Origin: Lingula anatina
Taxonomy: Eukaryota; Brachiopoda; Lingulata; Lingulida; Lingulidae
Length of the DNA: 64,000 nucleotides
Direction: 5' to 3'
Assembly (NCBI RefSeq): GCF_001039355.2
Contig: NW_019774814.1
Location: 456,047-520,046 of the forward strand
Part shown: positions 37,401 through 47,790 of the stretch, one piece after another
Numbering within the stretch: the stretch's first letter is position 1
How the letters are laid out: each line of letters begins with the position of its first letter
Program-made: the position numbers and the translations under genes
Notes under the pieces: model-generated
What the model saw: the letters and a program-made list of their open reading frames with translations, nothing else
The model's database searches: none
Told to the model about the DNA's origin: nothing

Positions 37401-37852
37401 AAGTAATCCTTGTTGTTATTTTGTCGATATCAGGAGTATATAAGCTCCACTTTTCTTTCAGCAATTCACAAACATGTTTTGGTGACATATGGTTTAAATG
37501 GACAAAAATGTGGTAATTAGAAATACAGTTTGATAATTGATAAATCTTGCCGTGGATGCTGATATACATTCAAAGATGTTTCTCTTTTTAAGGAAAATTC
37601 CTAGAAGCATCCAAGTATCTAGCCAGAAGTGTAGAAAGTACAGAAGCACTCTATGGAGCCAATAGCATTGAACTTGCCAATGAACTACAGAAGTACGCAG
37701 AAGTGTTGTACAATGCAAAGAAATTCAAAGAGGCGCTAAATGTTACAGATAGGGCATTGAGTATTTTCAAACTGCACTATGATCTTGCACACACTTCTGT
37801 GAAAGAAATGATGGAATTAAAGTTCCATTTACAGTATGAACTCGGAAAATAA
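25469..37852 (+). CDS. SMYD4: SMYD4, SET and MYND domain protein with TPR arms, 17 exons, 809 aa
   Basis: Putative lysine methyltransferase of the SMYD family. Exons: 25469-25666, 26923-27069, 28129-28224, 28632-28755, 28988-29053, 29242-29302, 29912-30032, 33213-33337, 33633-33738, 34000-34060, 34245-34393, 34641-35074, 35398-35471, 35613-35731, 35924-36098, 36380-36493, 37593-37852. They sum to 2430 bp with frame closed and a TAA stop (809 aa; human 804). Exons 2-4 form an N-terminal TPR arm (REEGNLKFKHKIYADALHLY, ALGYANRSAVLYHMGKYE). Exon 7 starts the split SET domain. Exons 8-9 carry the MYND finger (CHHC, CQQC, YCSEEC, YHCIEC). Exon 12 has the SET core (RIATAIYPTASLMNHSCDP), exon 13 GEEIFNCYG, exons 14-15 the post-SET cysteines (CTCTAC, CPSC, CVQCG), and exons 16-17 the C-terminal helical repeats. 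Intron 14 contains the N gap. The last three exons are repeated at 44.6-46.4 kb. Confidence 0.95.
26459..26700. mobile_element. Palindromic (foldback) MITE, copy 1
   Basis: The left end (CCATTTCCATTTATACCATC) and the right end are imperfect inverted repeats. The inner parts pair as well: CTGAATGACACACCTCC on the left against a GGAGGGGTGTCATTCAG-like stretch on the right. The whole ~240-bp element could fold into one hairpin. It is non-coding and lies in SMYD4 intron 1. A related copy is at 27806-28060. Confidence 0.65.
27364..27805. mobile_element. Pair of inverted MITE copies forming a ~440-bp inverted repeat
   Basis: Two ~220-bp units each begin with TGTATTCCCAGAG (27367 and 27586). Their interiors are mutually reverse-complementary: the order GGGGAGTCT, AGATTACTGTCAG, GGCGGGAC, GGGGGTAATTAA, CCAGGGA in the first is mirrored in the second. 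Each unit also has TAGATCGATCT-like inverted ends. Non-coding, in SMYD4 intron 2. Confidence 0.6.
27806..28060. mobile_element. Palindromic (foldback) MITE, copy 2
   Basis: Related to the element at 26459-26700. It begins with a CATTCCCAT/CCATCAGTATA-type end, has AACTGAATGGCATGCCTCC inside the left arm, and the mirrored CTTGTCATTCAGTTAAGG and ACTGATGGTGTCTATGGGAA in the right arm. Non-coding, directly abutting the preceding element, in SMYD4 intron 2. Confidence 0.6.
29489..29774. mobile_element. MITE with CACTGTCACA inverted ends
   Basis: The left end GCACTGTCACACCTAGCGTA is mirrored at the right end by a TATGCTAGCTGTGACAGTGC-like sequence with a few mismatches. The element is 286 bp, AT-rich and non-coding, in SMYD4 intron 6. 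I cannot assign the superfamily or see a clear target duplication. Confidence 0.6.
30033..33212 (+). other. SMYD4 intron 7 (3.2 kb)
   Basis: The longest SMYD4 intron, between the exon ending GRYLV and the exon starting ANQSIAAGD. It contains a cluster of antisense open frames (31368-32429, listed separately) and a short TG run near 33085-33120. I could not identify anything in 30040-31360. Confidence 0.6.
31368..32429 (-). pseudogene. Unrecognised antisense coding relic inside SMYD4 intron 7
   Basis: Three minus-strand open blocks lie in order. The first runs from an ATG at 32429 (MASAGESRSTFGPHSIPETE) to a stop after about 28 codons. The second is a frame of about 94 codons (32346-32062; RKLNAFDVFLAANRKLSLLD, FTPQNMETGKNI). 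The third is a frame of about 147 codons (31811-31368; ERARCVDCVDCERPQDQEF, ending with CNGCTDHLSPKKC). An acceptor-like TTCTAG precedes the third block near 31922. A single frameshift would join the first two. The composition looks coding and the Cys pairs suggest a zinc-binding segment, but I do not recognise the family. It could be a decayed transposon or retrocopy. Confidence 0.4.
35750..35822. other. Assembly gap (73 N) in SMYD4 intron 14
   Basis: A run of 73 undetermined bases 19 bp after the exon 14 donor. The true gap size is unknown. It lies ~150 bp upstream of the start of the duplicated segment. Confidence 0.99.
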
Positions 37853-37923
37853 GACATTGCCCATCATGCCCAGCTTTTATTGTCTTTGGAATTGTAAGTT
37901 CTGTTACCAAACAAATTTTATGA

Positions 37924-37929
37924 AATAAA
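37924..37929 (+). terminator. SMYD4 poly(A) signal
   Basis: AATAAA 72 bp after the SMYD4 stop codon. The same signal is kept in the duplicated copy at 46497-46502. Confidence 0.6.
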
Positions 37930-37959
37930 TACAAGGTTATCACAAAGCTTTAACCGATT

Positions 37960-38186
37960 TTATAATACACAGATTTACTTTCCGGAGTCATCGGGGTATT
38001 CCGTATATACGCAAATGCAAAATTATCAGTACATGACCTTTGACCTACAATAAAGATGCAGAGCCAATCAGTAGCAAGTTTCCATAACACGAGACCAAGG
38101 GCCAGTCTCATTCTTGCTGCTGGTAAGAATGGACATCGAAATTCGCCAGTGAAATTTCATTCCAATTTAACAAAAGAATCACGAGG
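37960..38186 (+). promoter_or_regulatory. Possible promoter and first non-coding exon of a downstream gene
   Basis: Just past the SMYD4 poly(A) signal is a short stretch richer in CpG (TTTCCGGAGTCATCGGGGTA), followed by a CAAT-like GCCAATCAG at about 38052 and a consensus donor CACGAG/gtaagc at about 38184. It is well conserved in copy 2 (46550-46760). No coding sequence follows directly, so a first non-coding exon is the simplest reading. Confidence 0.25.
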
Positions 38187-39139
38187 TAAGCACTCCTAAT
38201 GTTACGCTTATTTTTATTCTTACATATGTTGTCTCTTGTTCTTGCTTGCTCTCTTTTCGTTTCCTTTCTTTATTTTGTTTTACACCACCCACCCTACAGC
38301 TTTTCATCGGTGGGGTGCATTTGTACCCCCACCTTTAATAATTACATCTTTCTTTGCAGTTAATTTTCATTGTGTTATTATAATTTATTAGTCTTATCGC
38401 ATAATTATTTTTACTTTACCCTTGACAAGTAGCCCGGTGACGCCCTTCACCACATAAGTTTTCATGTATTTATTAAACAGAGCAAAAAATGTCCCTATTT
38501 CTGTAGAATTATAATAGAATTAACTATGGAAGTTTTATATTTGATTGAATTATTTATCACCCCAAATGATTTTTCAGAGAAATATGGCTAAAATTTACTT
38601 TGGAGAGAGAGGTTTCTGGGCCAGCAAATTTTTATTAAATTTGTACAGACTTGTTAGGCAAAAACAAATGAACCATTTAGTTCTAACTTAAATTCACCAA
38701 TCAAGACAAATTTTGATAGACAAAGATGAATTATATTATTGGCTTACTTTAAGTAAATTTATACAGAACATTCTTTACAGGCAACTGGATTTGATTTCAA
38801 ATATTACTTTGAGTACATGTGAGAAAGAAAACCGCACTAAAGAAATGCATAATATAATTATATTTTTTAAAAATTGCCAAGAGGGAGGTGGTGGTGGAAG
38901 CATGTGGTATAGAGAAGCACACAAACAAATTGACTACAGAAAAGGCCTCAACAGTTGTTGGTCGTGTTAAAGGGCCATAGACACCACTGTCCAACACCAC
39001 ACTTTAAATGTCCCATCAAAAAGGAAAATATCAGAAATATAATATCAGTTCAATCATTATATTTAAATTTTCTCAACCTTTATTTTTTAACAAATTAAAA
39101 ATAATAAAATAGGATTTTCTACAGGCTTGGAGAATTTTT

Positions 39140-39759
39140 GTCCTTGACATGTCCTTGACTGAGAAACAACCACTCCCAGACCTATAGACAGTGAAAATGA
39201 CTGTGAGTAAAGAAGAAAATGTTTAATAACATATATAACTCAAAGACCATGTTAAATAAAATTAAAAGTAATTTTATTCCTGTACTTATATCAGTTCCAT
39301 TTTCATCTACAAATGCACACACAAATAGTATGACACATTATACCAACATCATTTATAATGTCTTTCACAGATAAGTATGCTGCTTTTTATCAATATTCAA
39401 AATTTGATTTCAGGCATCATCTGCAGACAGAGATACAATTAGTATTTCTCCAACAAACCGTGAACATGGTTATGTGAGTACAAAGCAAATAAGAAGCCAA
39501 TAACATGTCTTTCTCTAATTTTTCACAAATTAAACAGATAACAACTCTTCATACGAGATTCAGTCTTCATTTTTTCGTAAGGTCTAAATGTGATGAGAAA
39601 TCGCAAGCTACATTTTCAGTTTTTGCAACTTTCTTCCAGGTTTGCAGATTGTTTGTCTTTGGTATTAAAAATCATTACTTTGATTTCAGATTTCATCTAC
39701 TACAGCACTACAGACAGAAGAACACTACTGATGGACAAATAAACTGTGAACATAACTAT
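39140..39759 (+). other. Array of short exon-like units, copy 1
   Basis: Two units are bounded by TTTCAG acceptors and TAT/gtgagt donors: 39414-39473 (20 codons, ASSADRDTISISPTNREHGY) and 39690-39759. The 39690 unit shares the NCEHNY/gtgagt end and is open in a different phase. A third unit at about 39140-39200 is degenerate and contains an in-frame stop. The shared pattern is A-D-R-E/D-x-T, a Pro, then E-H-x-Y at the donor. They may be repeated exons of an unrecognised gene downstream of SMYD4. Confidence 0.4.
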
Positions 39760-40559
39760 GTGAGTGAAGTGAAAAAAAAAATGGAATGTTAAACACCATT
39801 TTTTTAAACATTTTTTTAAACATATTTTTAAGGGTATATTGTACATAATTAACAATCATTTTTATGCTCTACTTCATCATTACTATCAACATTACACACT
39901 TCTATACAACAGATAATGTCTTACTGGCATCATTTCAAGCCTTGTTAATTTTTGTAGTATTTGGCCTTGTACCTGTTAAATCTCTGCTTTCCATCCTAAT
40001 ACTGTATGAGCCATGTGACTCCAAAGTGGTTCAACCTGCTGAAATACATTGGGTTGGTGGCATTTCGTCTTTTTTACACCTTACTTTTGCCCAATATGAG
40101 AGAGCATCAGAAAGTTCAGAGCATATAAATAACTATAGTATTAGCAAGTTCAGTCCCTGTGAATTTTGGAATATGTGTAAGAGAGATACATGTATTTGGC
40201 ATATCTTGTAAGATGACACATCAAATTTAAGCATGAAAGTTACAAATCGTTTTATAGATTATATTTTCTGGGATCCCAAACAGCAATGCCCATATGATTT
40301 CCCAAAAAAATAAGGGATCAGCAAGATTCTATCCAATGAAGAGCTAGGGAATACATAAAGACAAAGGTTATGTGTATGTGCAGTATGTAAGTGGGAGTGA
40401 GTGCGACAATAGAATTTTTGAATATATTTTCATTAAGCCCAAACAGTACAAGATTCTTTTACATACATCACAAGAAAGAATTTATAATTTCTCCTTTATC
40501 CTCTGTGTTAAAAATAATTATAGGGGAATTATGACTACTAATATTTTCTCAATGTACTA

Positions 40560-43500
40560 TCGAATATGTCAGAACTTGTCATAGCATCTATGAACTGTAG
40601 AGGTCTAGGTAGTCACGAAAAAAGAAGACATATTTCAGCATATTCATAGTAAACATTATGCAATATGCTGCCTGCAACATACACATTTCACATCTAAGCA
40701 AACGGATTTTATTAGATCATGTTGGGGATTTGATGCATATATTAGTCCAGGGAAATCTAATGCGCGTGGGGTTGCGATACTTTTCCATAATACATTCAAG
40801 TATACTATGTTAAATAAAAAGAAATGATACTGAAGGAAACCTAGCTTTTAATTCTAAAGATTCTCCTTTTTCAAAAATACATTGTTATTGATAAATATTT
40901 ATAGACCAAACAAAGATTCACCTGAGTTTTATGAAAATCTAGAAAGACTTATAGAGGAAGAAGACTATGATTTTCTAGTTATCACAGGTGACTGGAACCT
41001 AGAACAAGATCCAACATTAGACTGTTCTAATTACAGAAATTTGAATAATCCAAAATCAAGAGAAAAAATGTTAGGAATTAAGACTAAATTTGGTCTGGTG
41101 GATCCATGAAAAGTGTTACTTCCTGATATTCGTAGATATACCTGGTCCAGTCTTAATCCTGTAAAGAAGGCAAGACTGGATTTCTTTCTCATCTCGACAA
41201 AACTAATGAATTTGATAAATAACTCTAAAATTAAACCAGGTTACAAAACTGACCACTCAAATAATTCCTTTATTAGAGCAAAAGGCTTCTGGAAATTCAA
41301 TAGCTTACTGTTAAAAGAACATGACTATAGAAACCTAGTTAAAAAAGTTATCTCAGATACAAAACATTTGTACGCAGCAACTCCATATTCGAGAGATAAT
41401 AATAATAATAATAATAAGGTTCTTATATGGCGCCTTACATTCTATCTCAAGGCGCCTTACAATAATGGCTAATATACTAAAATCACTAAAATGACTACAA
41501 TATTTTAATCATAAACTCTCATTGGAAACCATTTAAAATTTACACCACTAAAAATCAATCTTATTAAAAAACATATATATATTTAAATAAAATTTAAGAG
41601 ATATAGACAGAATTAAAAATGTGGGTCTTTAAAAGAGATTTAAAATTGTCAAAGTCTTCTGTTTTTCTAATAAAATTTGGTAGACCATTCCACACTTTTG
41701 GGGCGTAGATTATAAAAGCACGATCTCCATAACTTTTTAGGCACCCCTTCTCTAAAACAGAATGTTCTAAAATAAAATCATTCTCAGTATTAAAACGTGT
41801 GGACCGCCGTGGTAAGTTAAAACAGATAAGATCAGATAAATATAATGGTCTTTGTGAATGAATCGCCTTAAAAATAATACAGAGTACTTTAAAATCAATC
41901 CTCTGCTTCACAGGAGATATAAATATTGACAGCATTGATAATGATACAGTATCATTTGTAATCAATGACCAGCAATTTTTTAAAATATTATTATTAAACA
42001 TTAGAGGCAGTACTATACCTTATGCCTCAGCAAAAAAGAAAGAAAAAGATATTAAGAAGAAAAAAGATTGGAAATAGAGATTGAAGATATGGAAAATTCA
42101 AACTCAGATTTGGAAAGATTCCAAAATTGCAAGAGAGAACTAGAAAATATTCAAAATCAAAAATTGTCTGGGAGCATTCTACGATCAAGAGCAAAGTGGG
42201 TGGAGGAAGGCTAGAAGCCAACACAATACTTTAGTAGCCTGGAAAAAAGAAATTACATCAATAAAACGATAACAAAATTGATAGTCTCAGAAACAAATAC
42301 GTTAACTGACCAATTTGATATTATGCAAGAAATTGAAAAGTATTGTAAGAACAATTTGCATCAAAAATTGGGAAATTAGATGATGTGGATCTTCAAGTTA
42401 TCTTGAACGATATGGAAATGGTAAAACTCTCGGATGAATAGGGGAAAAAGAAACCTGGAAACCTGTAAAATGAATAATATACTAGGTATGATTTTAGTAC
42501 TTGCCTTTGAACAGGTGTTCGATTCAATTTCCTAGAAATTTATCTACAAAGTGTTATCTTAATTTTGGGCACGATTTCAAACACTATATGAAAACATTAA
42601 ATACAGGTGTGAGTCTTTGTGTTATACAAAATGGTTTCTTCTCAAGATTTTTAAACATAGGTCGTGGATGCCGCCAAGGCGACCCACTTTCTCCTTATAT
42701 TTTTAATTTGGGTGTTGAGAGTTAAAGAAAAGGAGTACTGTTTACTGCAATATGCTGATGATGCAATAATGTTTCTAAAGGGAACTAAGGAAAGTCTAAA
42801 AACTGCCCTTGACCTTTTGGATCAATTCTTTAAGTATCGAAAAGACAAAAGCTATCTGGATAGGAGCAAAATGAAACTCAGAAGAAATTTTATGTCCAGA
42901 ATATGGTTTTCATTCCAAAGTTTGGAATGGACAAATAATGACTTTACCATCCTTGGAATTGTATTTAACCCTAAACTTGAAAATATTTTAGAAAAAAATT
43001 ATTTTGATAAAAAAGCAAAAATAGAAAAAGAAATTAGATTTGAATTGTAGCAACATCACACCTCTAGGTAGAATTACGGTGATTAAATCACTTTTCTTGC
43101 CAAAACTGAGCCACCTTTAATGTCTTTACCAAAACCTGATCAAGAGACTATAACTAAGTTGGAAAACATATTTTCTGCTTTCATATGGAACAATAAAAGG
43201 AGTAGGGTCTCTAAAAAACAAATGGTCCAACCCAAAGAACTGGGGAGGGGGGGGTGTCAAATGACAGACATAACAACATTTATTAAAGGTTTGAAATTAA
43301 CTTGGATAAGATGCATACTAAACAATAAAGAAAAACCATTAAAATGGATAAACCTTTTAATAGATACTCAAAATTTCAAAACTGAAAATCTGACGAAATT
43401 TGGGGATAATTATTGGGAAGAGTGTGTAGGTAATATGACCAATTATTTTTGGAAGGAAGTAGTGAAATATTTGGTAGAATTCCTTAGATCTTTGAATACT

Positions 43501-44537
43501 ACTGACAATTATAGTTACAAGCTAAGACAATCACTCAGGAAAAATTCTAATATCAAAATAGATGGAAAAGAAATATTTCACAAAAGTTGGTATATGAAAG
43601 GGGTCAGAATTGTCTCTGATCTATTTGAGAAAAATTGGCAATATGTACTCCTTTGAATATTTCTCTGCACGGTATAATATCATGAGTCCATTCACACAGT
43701 TTTGAGGAATAAAATGTGCTATCCAGAAAAAATGGCCTGAAATTATAATGTCAAAAGATATGCTTATTAGACCATATAGATCAAAGTTAATAGTAATGCT
43801 TAAAGATAAAAAGGGTCAAGGACAATCTACAATATTATACTTAAGGCTAGTCTGAAAATGCAATGCAAGTCATCACATGAAGTGAAATGGGAAAATAAGT
43901 TAAATTTGGTAGAGAATTTCAATTAGACAATTGTTAACAAAAACATCTTTTTAAGTACAGAGGAAACAAAATTGAGATGGTTTCAGTATAGAATAGTGCA
44001 TCATATTTTGACAACAAACAAATACTTGCATTGCATCAAGGTTAAAGATAGTAATGTATGTACGTTTTGTAAAACAGGAGTAGAAAGTATTTAACATCTA
44101 TTTTATGAATGTGTGCTTGTTCATTATCTATAGGATAGATTGATAAGATGGTTATATGAATCTACAAGAACAATAATTGAACCAATTCAAGTAGTCGAGA
44201 CATTATGATTATATTATTGAGTGCTAATAAGATGACTTTTAATCAAATAATACATGTACTTATAGTAAAATATTATATATATAGGAAGAGAAGTGAAGAA
44301 GCCAAGTTAAATTTTAATGAATTGGAAAAAATGATGAAGTGGTATTTTGAAGTAGAAAAATTCAGGCACATTAGTAAAGGTGAGAAAGAAAAGTTTAACA
44401 AAAAATGGGCATCATTAATACACTTGTTTCAGAAAGAAGACGAATGAGGAGTGAGTGAGTGAGCGAGCGAGAGAACAATTTACATAATTCGTAACAACAT
44501 TTTCTTTCTGGAAGAATAAATATATTTAAAAAAAAAA
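40560..44537 (+). mobile_element. Tx1/L1-type non-LTR retrotransposon, copy 1 (decayed)
   Basis: An apurinic endonuclease domain starts near 40567 (ELVIASMNCRGLGSHEKRR, GVAILFHNTF, VITGDWNL, RLDFFLIS, GYKTDHS). A reverse transcriptase region follows (NIGRGCRQGDPLSPYIFNLG, LLQYADDAIMFL), then the C-terminal region (SLPKPDQETITKLENIFSAF, IWNNKRS). The element ends with an A-rich tail at about 44519-44537. It has in-frame stops, a ~380-bp deletion removing part of the RT, a 60-bp deletion after the GDP motif, and a nested insertion. Type assigned by the endonuclease and RT motifs; the 5' end and ORF1 are not defined. A conserved frame at 39864-40211 could be part of its 5' region. Confidence 0.8.
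41398..41911 (-). mobile_element. Nested 3' fragment of a CR1/jockey-type LINE
   Basis: An insertion inside the Tx1-type endonuclease ORF on the opposite strand. It encodes the C-terminal end of a CR1/L2/jockey-like RT (FKVLCIIFKAIHSQRPLYLS, YGDRAFIIYAPKVWNGLPNF, FKSLLKTHIF). Past the stop is a tail with two GGCGCCTTA-type boxes, ending in an ATT trinucleotide run as such elements do. Copy 2 has the empty site (CCAGAGATATAAATATTG), which fixes the boundaries; a GAGAT(A) duplication flanks the insert. Confidence 0.8.
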
Positions 44538-44596
44538 GGCAGGTTAAATTTTAATGATGATTTAGAATCACAGTCACTACATGGATTGTATTATTA
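43063..44596 (+). other. 3' part of LINE copy 1, absent from copy 2, plus a ~60-bp tail
   Basis: Sequence present only after copy 1. It holds the rest of the Tx1-type ORF2 C-terminus (178 codons open at 43120-43656 and 80 at 44205-44447), a GAGT/GAGC short repeat (44450-44472), the A-rich end (44537), and about 60 bp of unassigned DNA up to the single n at 44597. Confidence 0.7.
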
Positions 44597-44597
44597 N

Positions 44598-46425
44598 TAA
44601 ACCAACACACTTATTCTCCTGTGTCCAGTGTGGCCAGCAGACCCATGCCACAGAGCAGTTGCAGGGAGCAGTACTGGCAAGGGAACTCTTTGTCCAAGGA
44701 ATTGTACAGCTGGAGCAAGGAAATTACTCTGGTAAACAATTACTGCTGCTCAAAAACATGACTTGTGTTTTAGTGATTGTTGTTTCTTGTAGGGTTATTC
44801 AGTAGATTTTTTTAGAGGAGAATGTATGCACTTTGATTTGCAACAACATCAGGTTCTTTGGTTTTAAAGGATTTAAATGATAATTGATATCATCTACTCA
44901 TTCAGGGATCACTATGTCAGCTTCATATTTAATTTTGATATAAATAGGAAGAATTCATATTGCTTGAGAATGACTCTTTTACTTATACCAATTTATTTTG
45001 ACCCCTTGCAGAAGCCTTGCCAAAGTTGAAGGATTGTTACAAGTTGAGATCTGAAGTGCTCTATAAGTACAACCAGGACCTGTCAGAAGTTTGCGACCAG
45101 CTGGCAAGGTGCCATGCTTCCCAGGGTAATTTTTTTTAATAATGGGGTTGTGATATAGTTTCATTCCAATGCATCAGTGAGAAATACTAGGGAGATTTCA
45201 TTTTCTGTAAATGTACATGAATGTTCTGGACCAGGAAGAAACGCTCGGTTTTGTACATAAGGAAATGAATATTTTAGTTGAGGACTACTGTTTCCTTCCA
45301 GTGTATTAAGAGAAATACTAAGGAAATTTCAATTTGAGCATATGCACAGAAATGTTCTGGACCAGTACCCCACTGTCACCTGACATGTTGCTGGTGTTAA
45401 TTTTTGATGAATGCAAAATTCATCTGTATGAAAACTGATTGTGCTGTTGTCTGAAGGTCCATTTTTATATTTTGAAGGTTAAAAAGTGCGGGTTTCTTTT
45501 AATACCATTTATATTTGTCTTTTATTGAATAATTGGCAACCAGTGGGCTGGGGGGGGGGGACTGTTCAGCAAAGAAATTTGTCTGAAGCCTAGTATTGAT
45601 AAATGGGAAACCCCTCTTGTCATGCACAAACAATTTAAACTAGCAGCTGTAACATGTGGTCTAAAAACGAAAAGAAATGAATATCATTTCATGGCAGTTT
45701 GTGGAACTTGTAGTTGGTGTGGAATAGGGGCATTGCTTTGAGAAACAATTTTTCTTCATTTTCAAATGGGAAAAATAAGGGTAAAAAGTAAAAAATAACA
45801 CTATATATAATAACACTATTGTGCATTGCCAAGTAATGAGACCAGGTCCAAATGACCTAAATTTAAGTGACTTTGAGTGAGCAAATTTGTTGGCAGTGAA
45901 TATTGCTTATTGGATTTAATAGAACAATCTTCAGAATGATAGAGAAGAGATTTGCAATGCCTGAAGGAAAGTAATCCTTGCTGTTTTGTTGTCGATATCA
46001 GGAGTATATAAGCTCCACTTTCGTTTCTTTCAGCAATTCACAAACATGTTTTGGTGACATATGGTTTAAATGGAGAAAAATGTGGTAATTAGAAATACAG
46101 TTTGATAATTGATTAACCTTGTCGTGGGTGCTGACATACATTCGAAGATGTTTCTCTTTCTTTAGGAAAATTCCTAGAAGCATCCAAGTATCTAACCAGA
46201 AGTGTAGAAAGTACAGAAGTTCTCTATGGAGTCAATAGCATTGAACTTGCCAATGAACTTCAGAAGTACGCAGAAGTGTTGTACAATGCAAAGAAATTCA
46301 AAGAGGCGCTAAATGTTACAGATAGGGCATTGAGTATTTTCAAACTGCACTATGATCTTGCACACACTTCTGTGAAAGAAATGATGGAATTAAAGTTCCA
46401 TTTACAGTATGAACTCGGAAAATAA
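44598..46425 (+). pseudogene. SMYD4: Partial duplicate of SMYD4 (exons 15-17)
   Basis: Truncated exon 15 (44598-44731, lacking the first 45 bp), complete exon 16 (45012-45125) and complete exon 17 (46166-46425) with the same TAA stop. All splice sites are intact. Exon 16 is identical to the first copy. Exon 15 has one replacement (Cys to Ser at the end) and exon 17 three Ala replacements (LTRSV, EVLYG, GVNSI). With no upstream exons it cannot make SMYD4 alone. It could serve as an alternative 3' end, be a duplication relic, or be the other haplotype. Confidence 0.8.
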
Positions 46426-47273
46426 GACATTGCTTGTCATGTCCAGCTTTTATTGTCTTTGGAATTGTAAGTCCTGTTACCAAACAAATTTTATGAAATA
46501 AATACAAGGTTATCACAAAGCTTTAACTGATTTTATAATACACAGATTTACTTTCCGGTGTCATCGGGGTATTCCGTATATACGCGAATGCAACATTATC
46601 AGTACATGACCTTTGACCTACAGTAAAGATGCAGAGCCAATCAGTAGCAAGTTTCCATAACACGAGACCAAGGGCCAGTCTCACTCTTGCTGCTGGTAAG
46701 AATGGACATCAAAATTCGCCAGTGAAATTTCATTCCAATTTAACAAAAGAATCACGAGGTAAGCACTCCTAATGTTACGCTTATTTTTATTCTTACATAC
46801 GTTGTCTCTTGTTCTTGCTTGCTCTCTTTTTGTTTCCTTTATTTCTTTTGATTTACACCACCCACCCTACAGCTTTTCATCAGTGGGGTACATTTGTACC
46901 CCCACCTTTAATAATTACATCTTTCTTTGCAGTTAATTTTCATTGTGTTATTATAATTTATTAGTCTTATCACATAATTATTTTTACTTTACCCATGACA
47001 AGTAGCCCAGTGACTCCCTTCACCACAAAAGTTTTCATGTATTTATTAAACAGAGCAAAAAATGTCCCTATTTCTGTAGAATTAAAAAAGAATTAACTAT
47101 GGAAGTTTTATATTTGATTAAATTATTTATCACCCCAAATGATTTTTCAGAGAAATATGGCTAAGATTTACTTAAGAGAGAGAGGTTTCTGGGCCAGCAA
47201 ATTTTTATTAAATTTGTACAGACTTGTTAGGCAAAAACAAATGAACCATTTAGTTCTAACTTAAATTCACTAA

Positions 47274-47484
47274 TACCCCCTTTACACCGGACGGCGTCCT
47301 TTCTGCGACCATGAAATTTGGCATTGCTGTGGTCTTAATAAGGAGGCACGAGCATTGATTTTGTATCAGAATGAATGCTCAATGATCGGCCAGTTGTCGG
47401 CACGTTAAGTACTATAATTTTTAACTCTCAAATGGGGCCGTACTGCTGGACGCAGAAAGGACGCCGTCCAGTGTAAAGGGGGCT
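47274..47484. mobile_element. MITE with ~32-bp inverted repeats and TAA target duplication
   Basis: The left end TACCCCCTTTACACCGGACG and the right end (CGTCCAGTGTAAAGGGGGCT) are inverted repeats extending ~32 bp inward to TTTCTGCG/CGCAGAAA. TAA flanks the element on both sides (47271-47273, 47485-47487). Copy 1 of the duplication has the uninserted site (CACCAATCAAG near 38697). A TAA duplication suggests a PIF/Harbinger-like origin, but the superfamily is not proven. It is 211 bp and codes for nothing. Confidence 0.8.
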
Positions 47485-47790
47485 TAATCAAGACAAAATT
47501 TGATAGACAAAGATGAATTATATTATTGGCTTACTTTAAGTAAATTTATACAGAACATTCTTTACAGACAACTGAATTTGATTTCAAATATTACTTTGAG
47601 TACATGTGAGAAAGAAAAATGCACTAAGGAAATGCATAATATAATTACATCAAAAAGGAAAATAACAGAGGTATAATATCTGTTCAATCATAATATTTAA
47701 TTTTTCTCAACCTTAATTTTTTAAGAAATTAAAAATAATAAAATAAGATTTTCTACAGGCTTGGAGAATTTTGTCCTTACTTGGATCCAG

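Larger units (their letters stand above)
35969..43062. repeat. Duplicated segment, copy 1
   Basis: Sequence from inside SMYD4 exon 15 (CCAACACACTTATTCTCC) to a point in the LINE (CATCACACCTCTA) recurs at 44598-51703 at roughly 97-98% identity over exons and slightly less in introns, with indels. Unique to this copy are the CR1/jockey-type insert (41398-41911) and about 145 bp near 38860-39005. Missing from it relative to copy 2 are about 380 bp of RT near 42445, about 60 bp near 42719, and a MITE. Confidence 0.9.
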
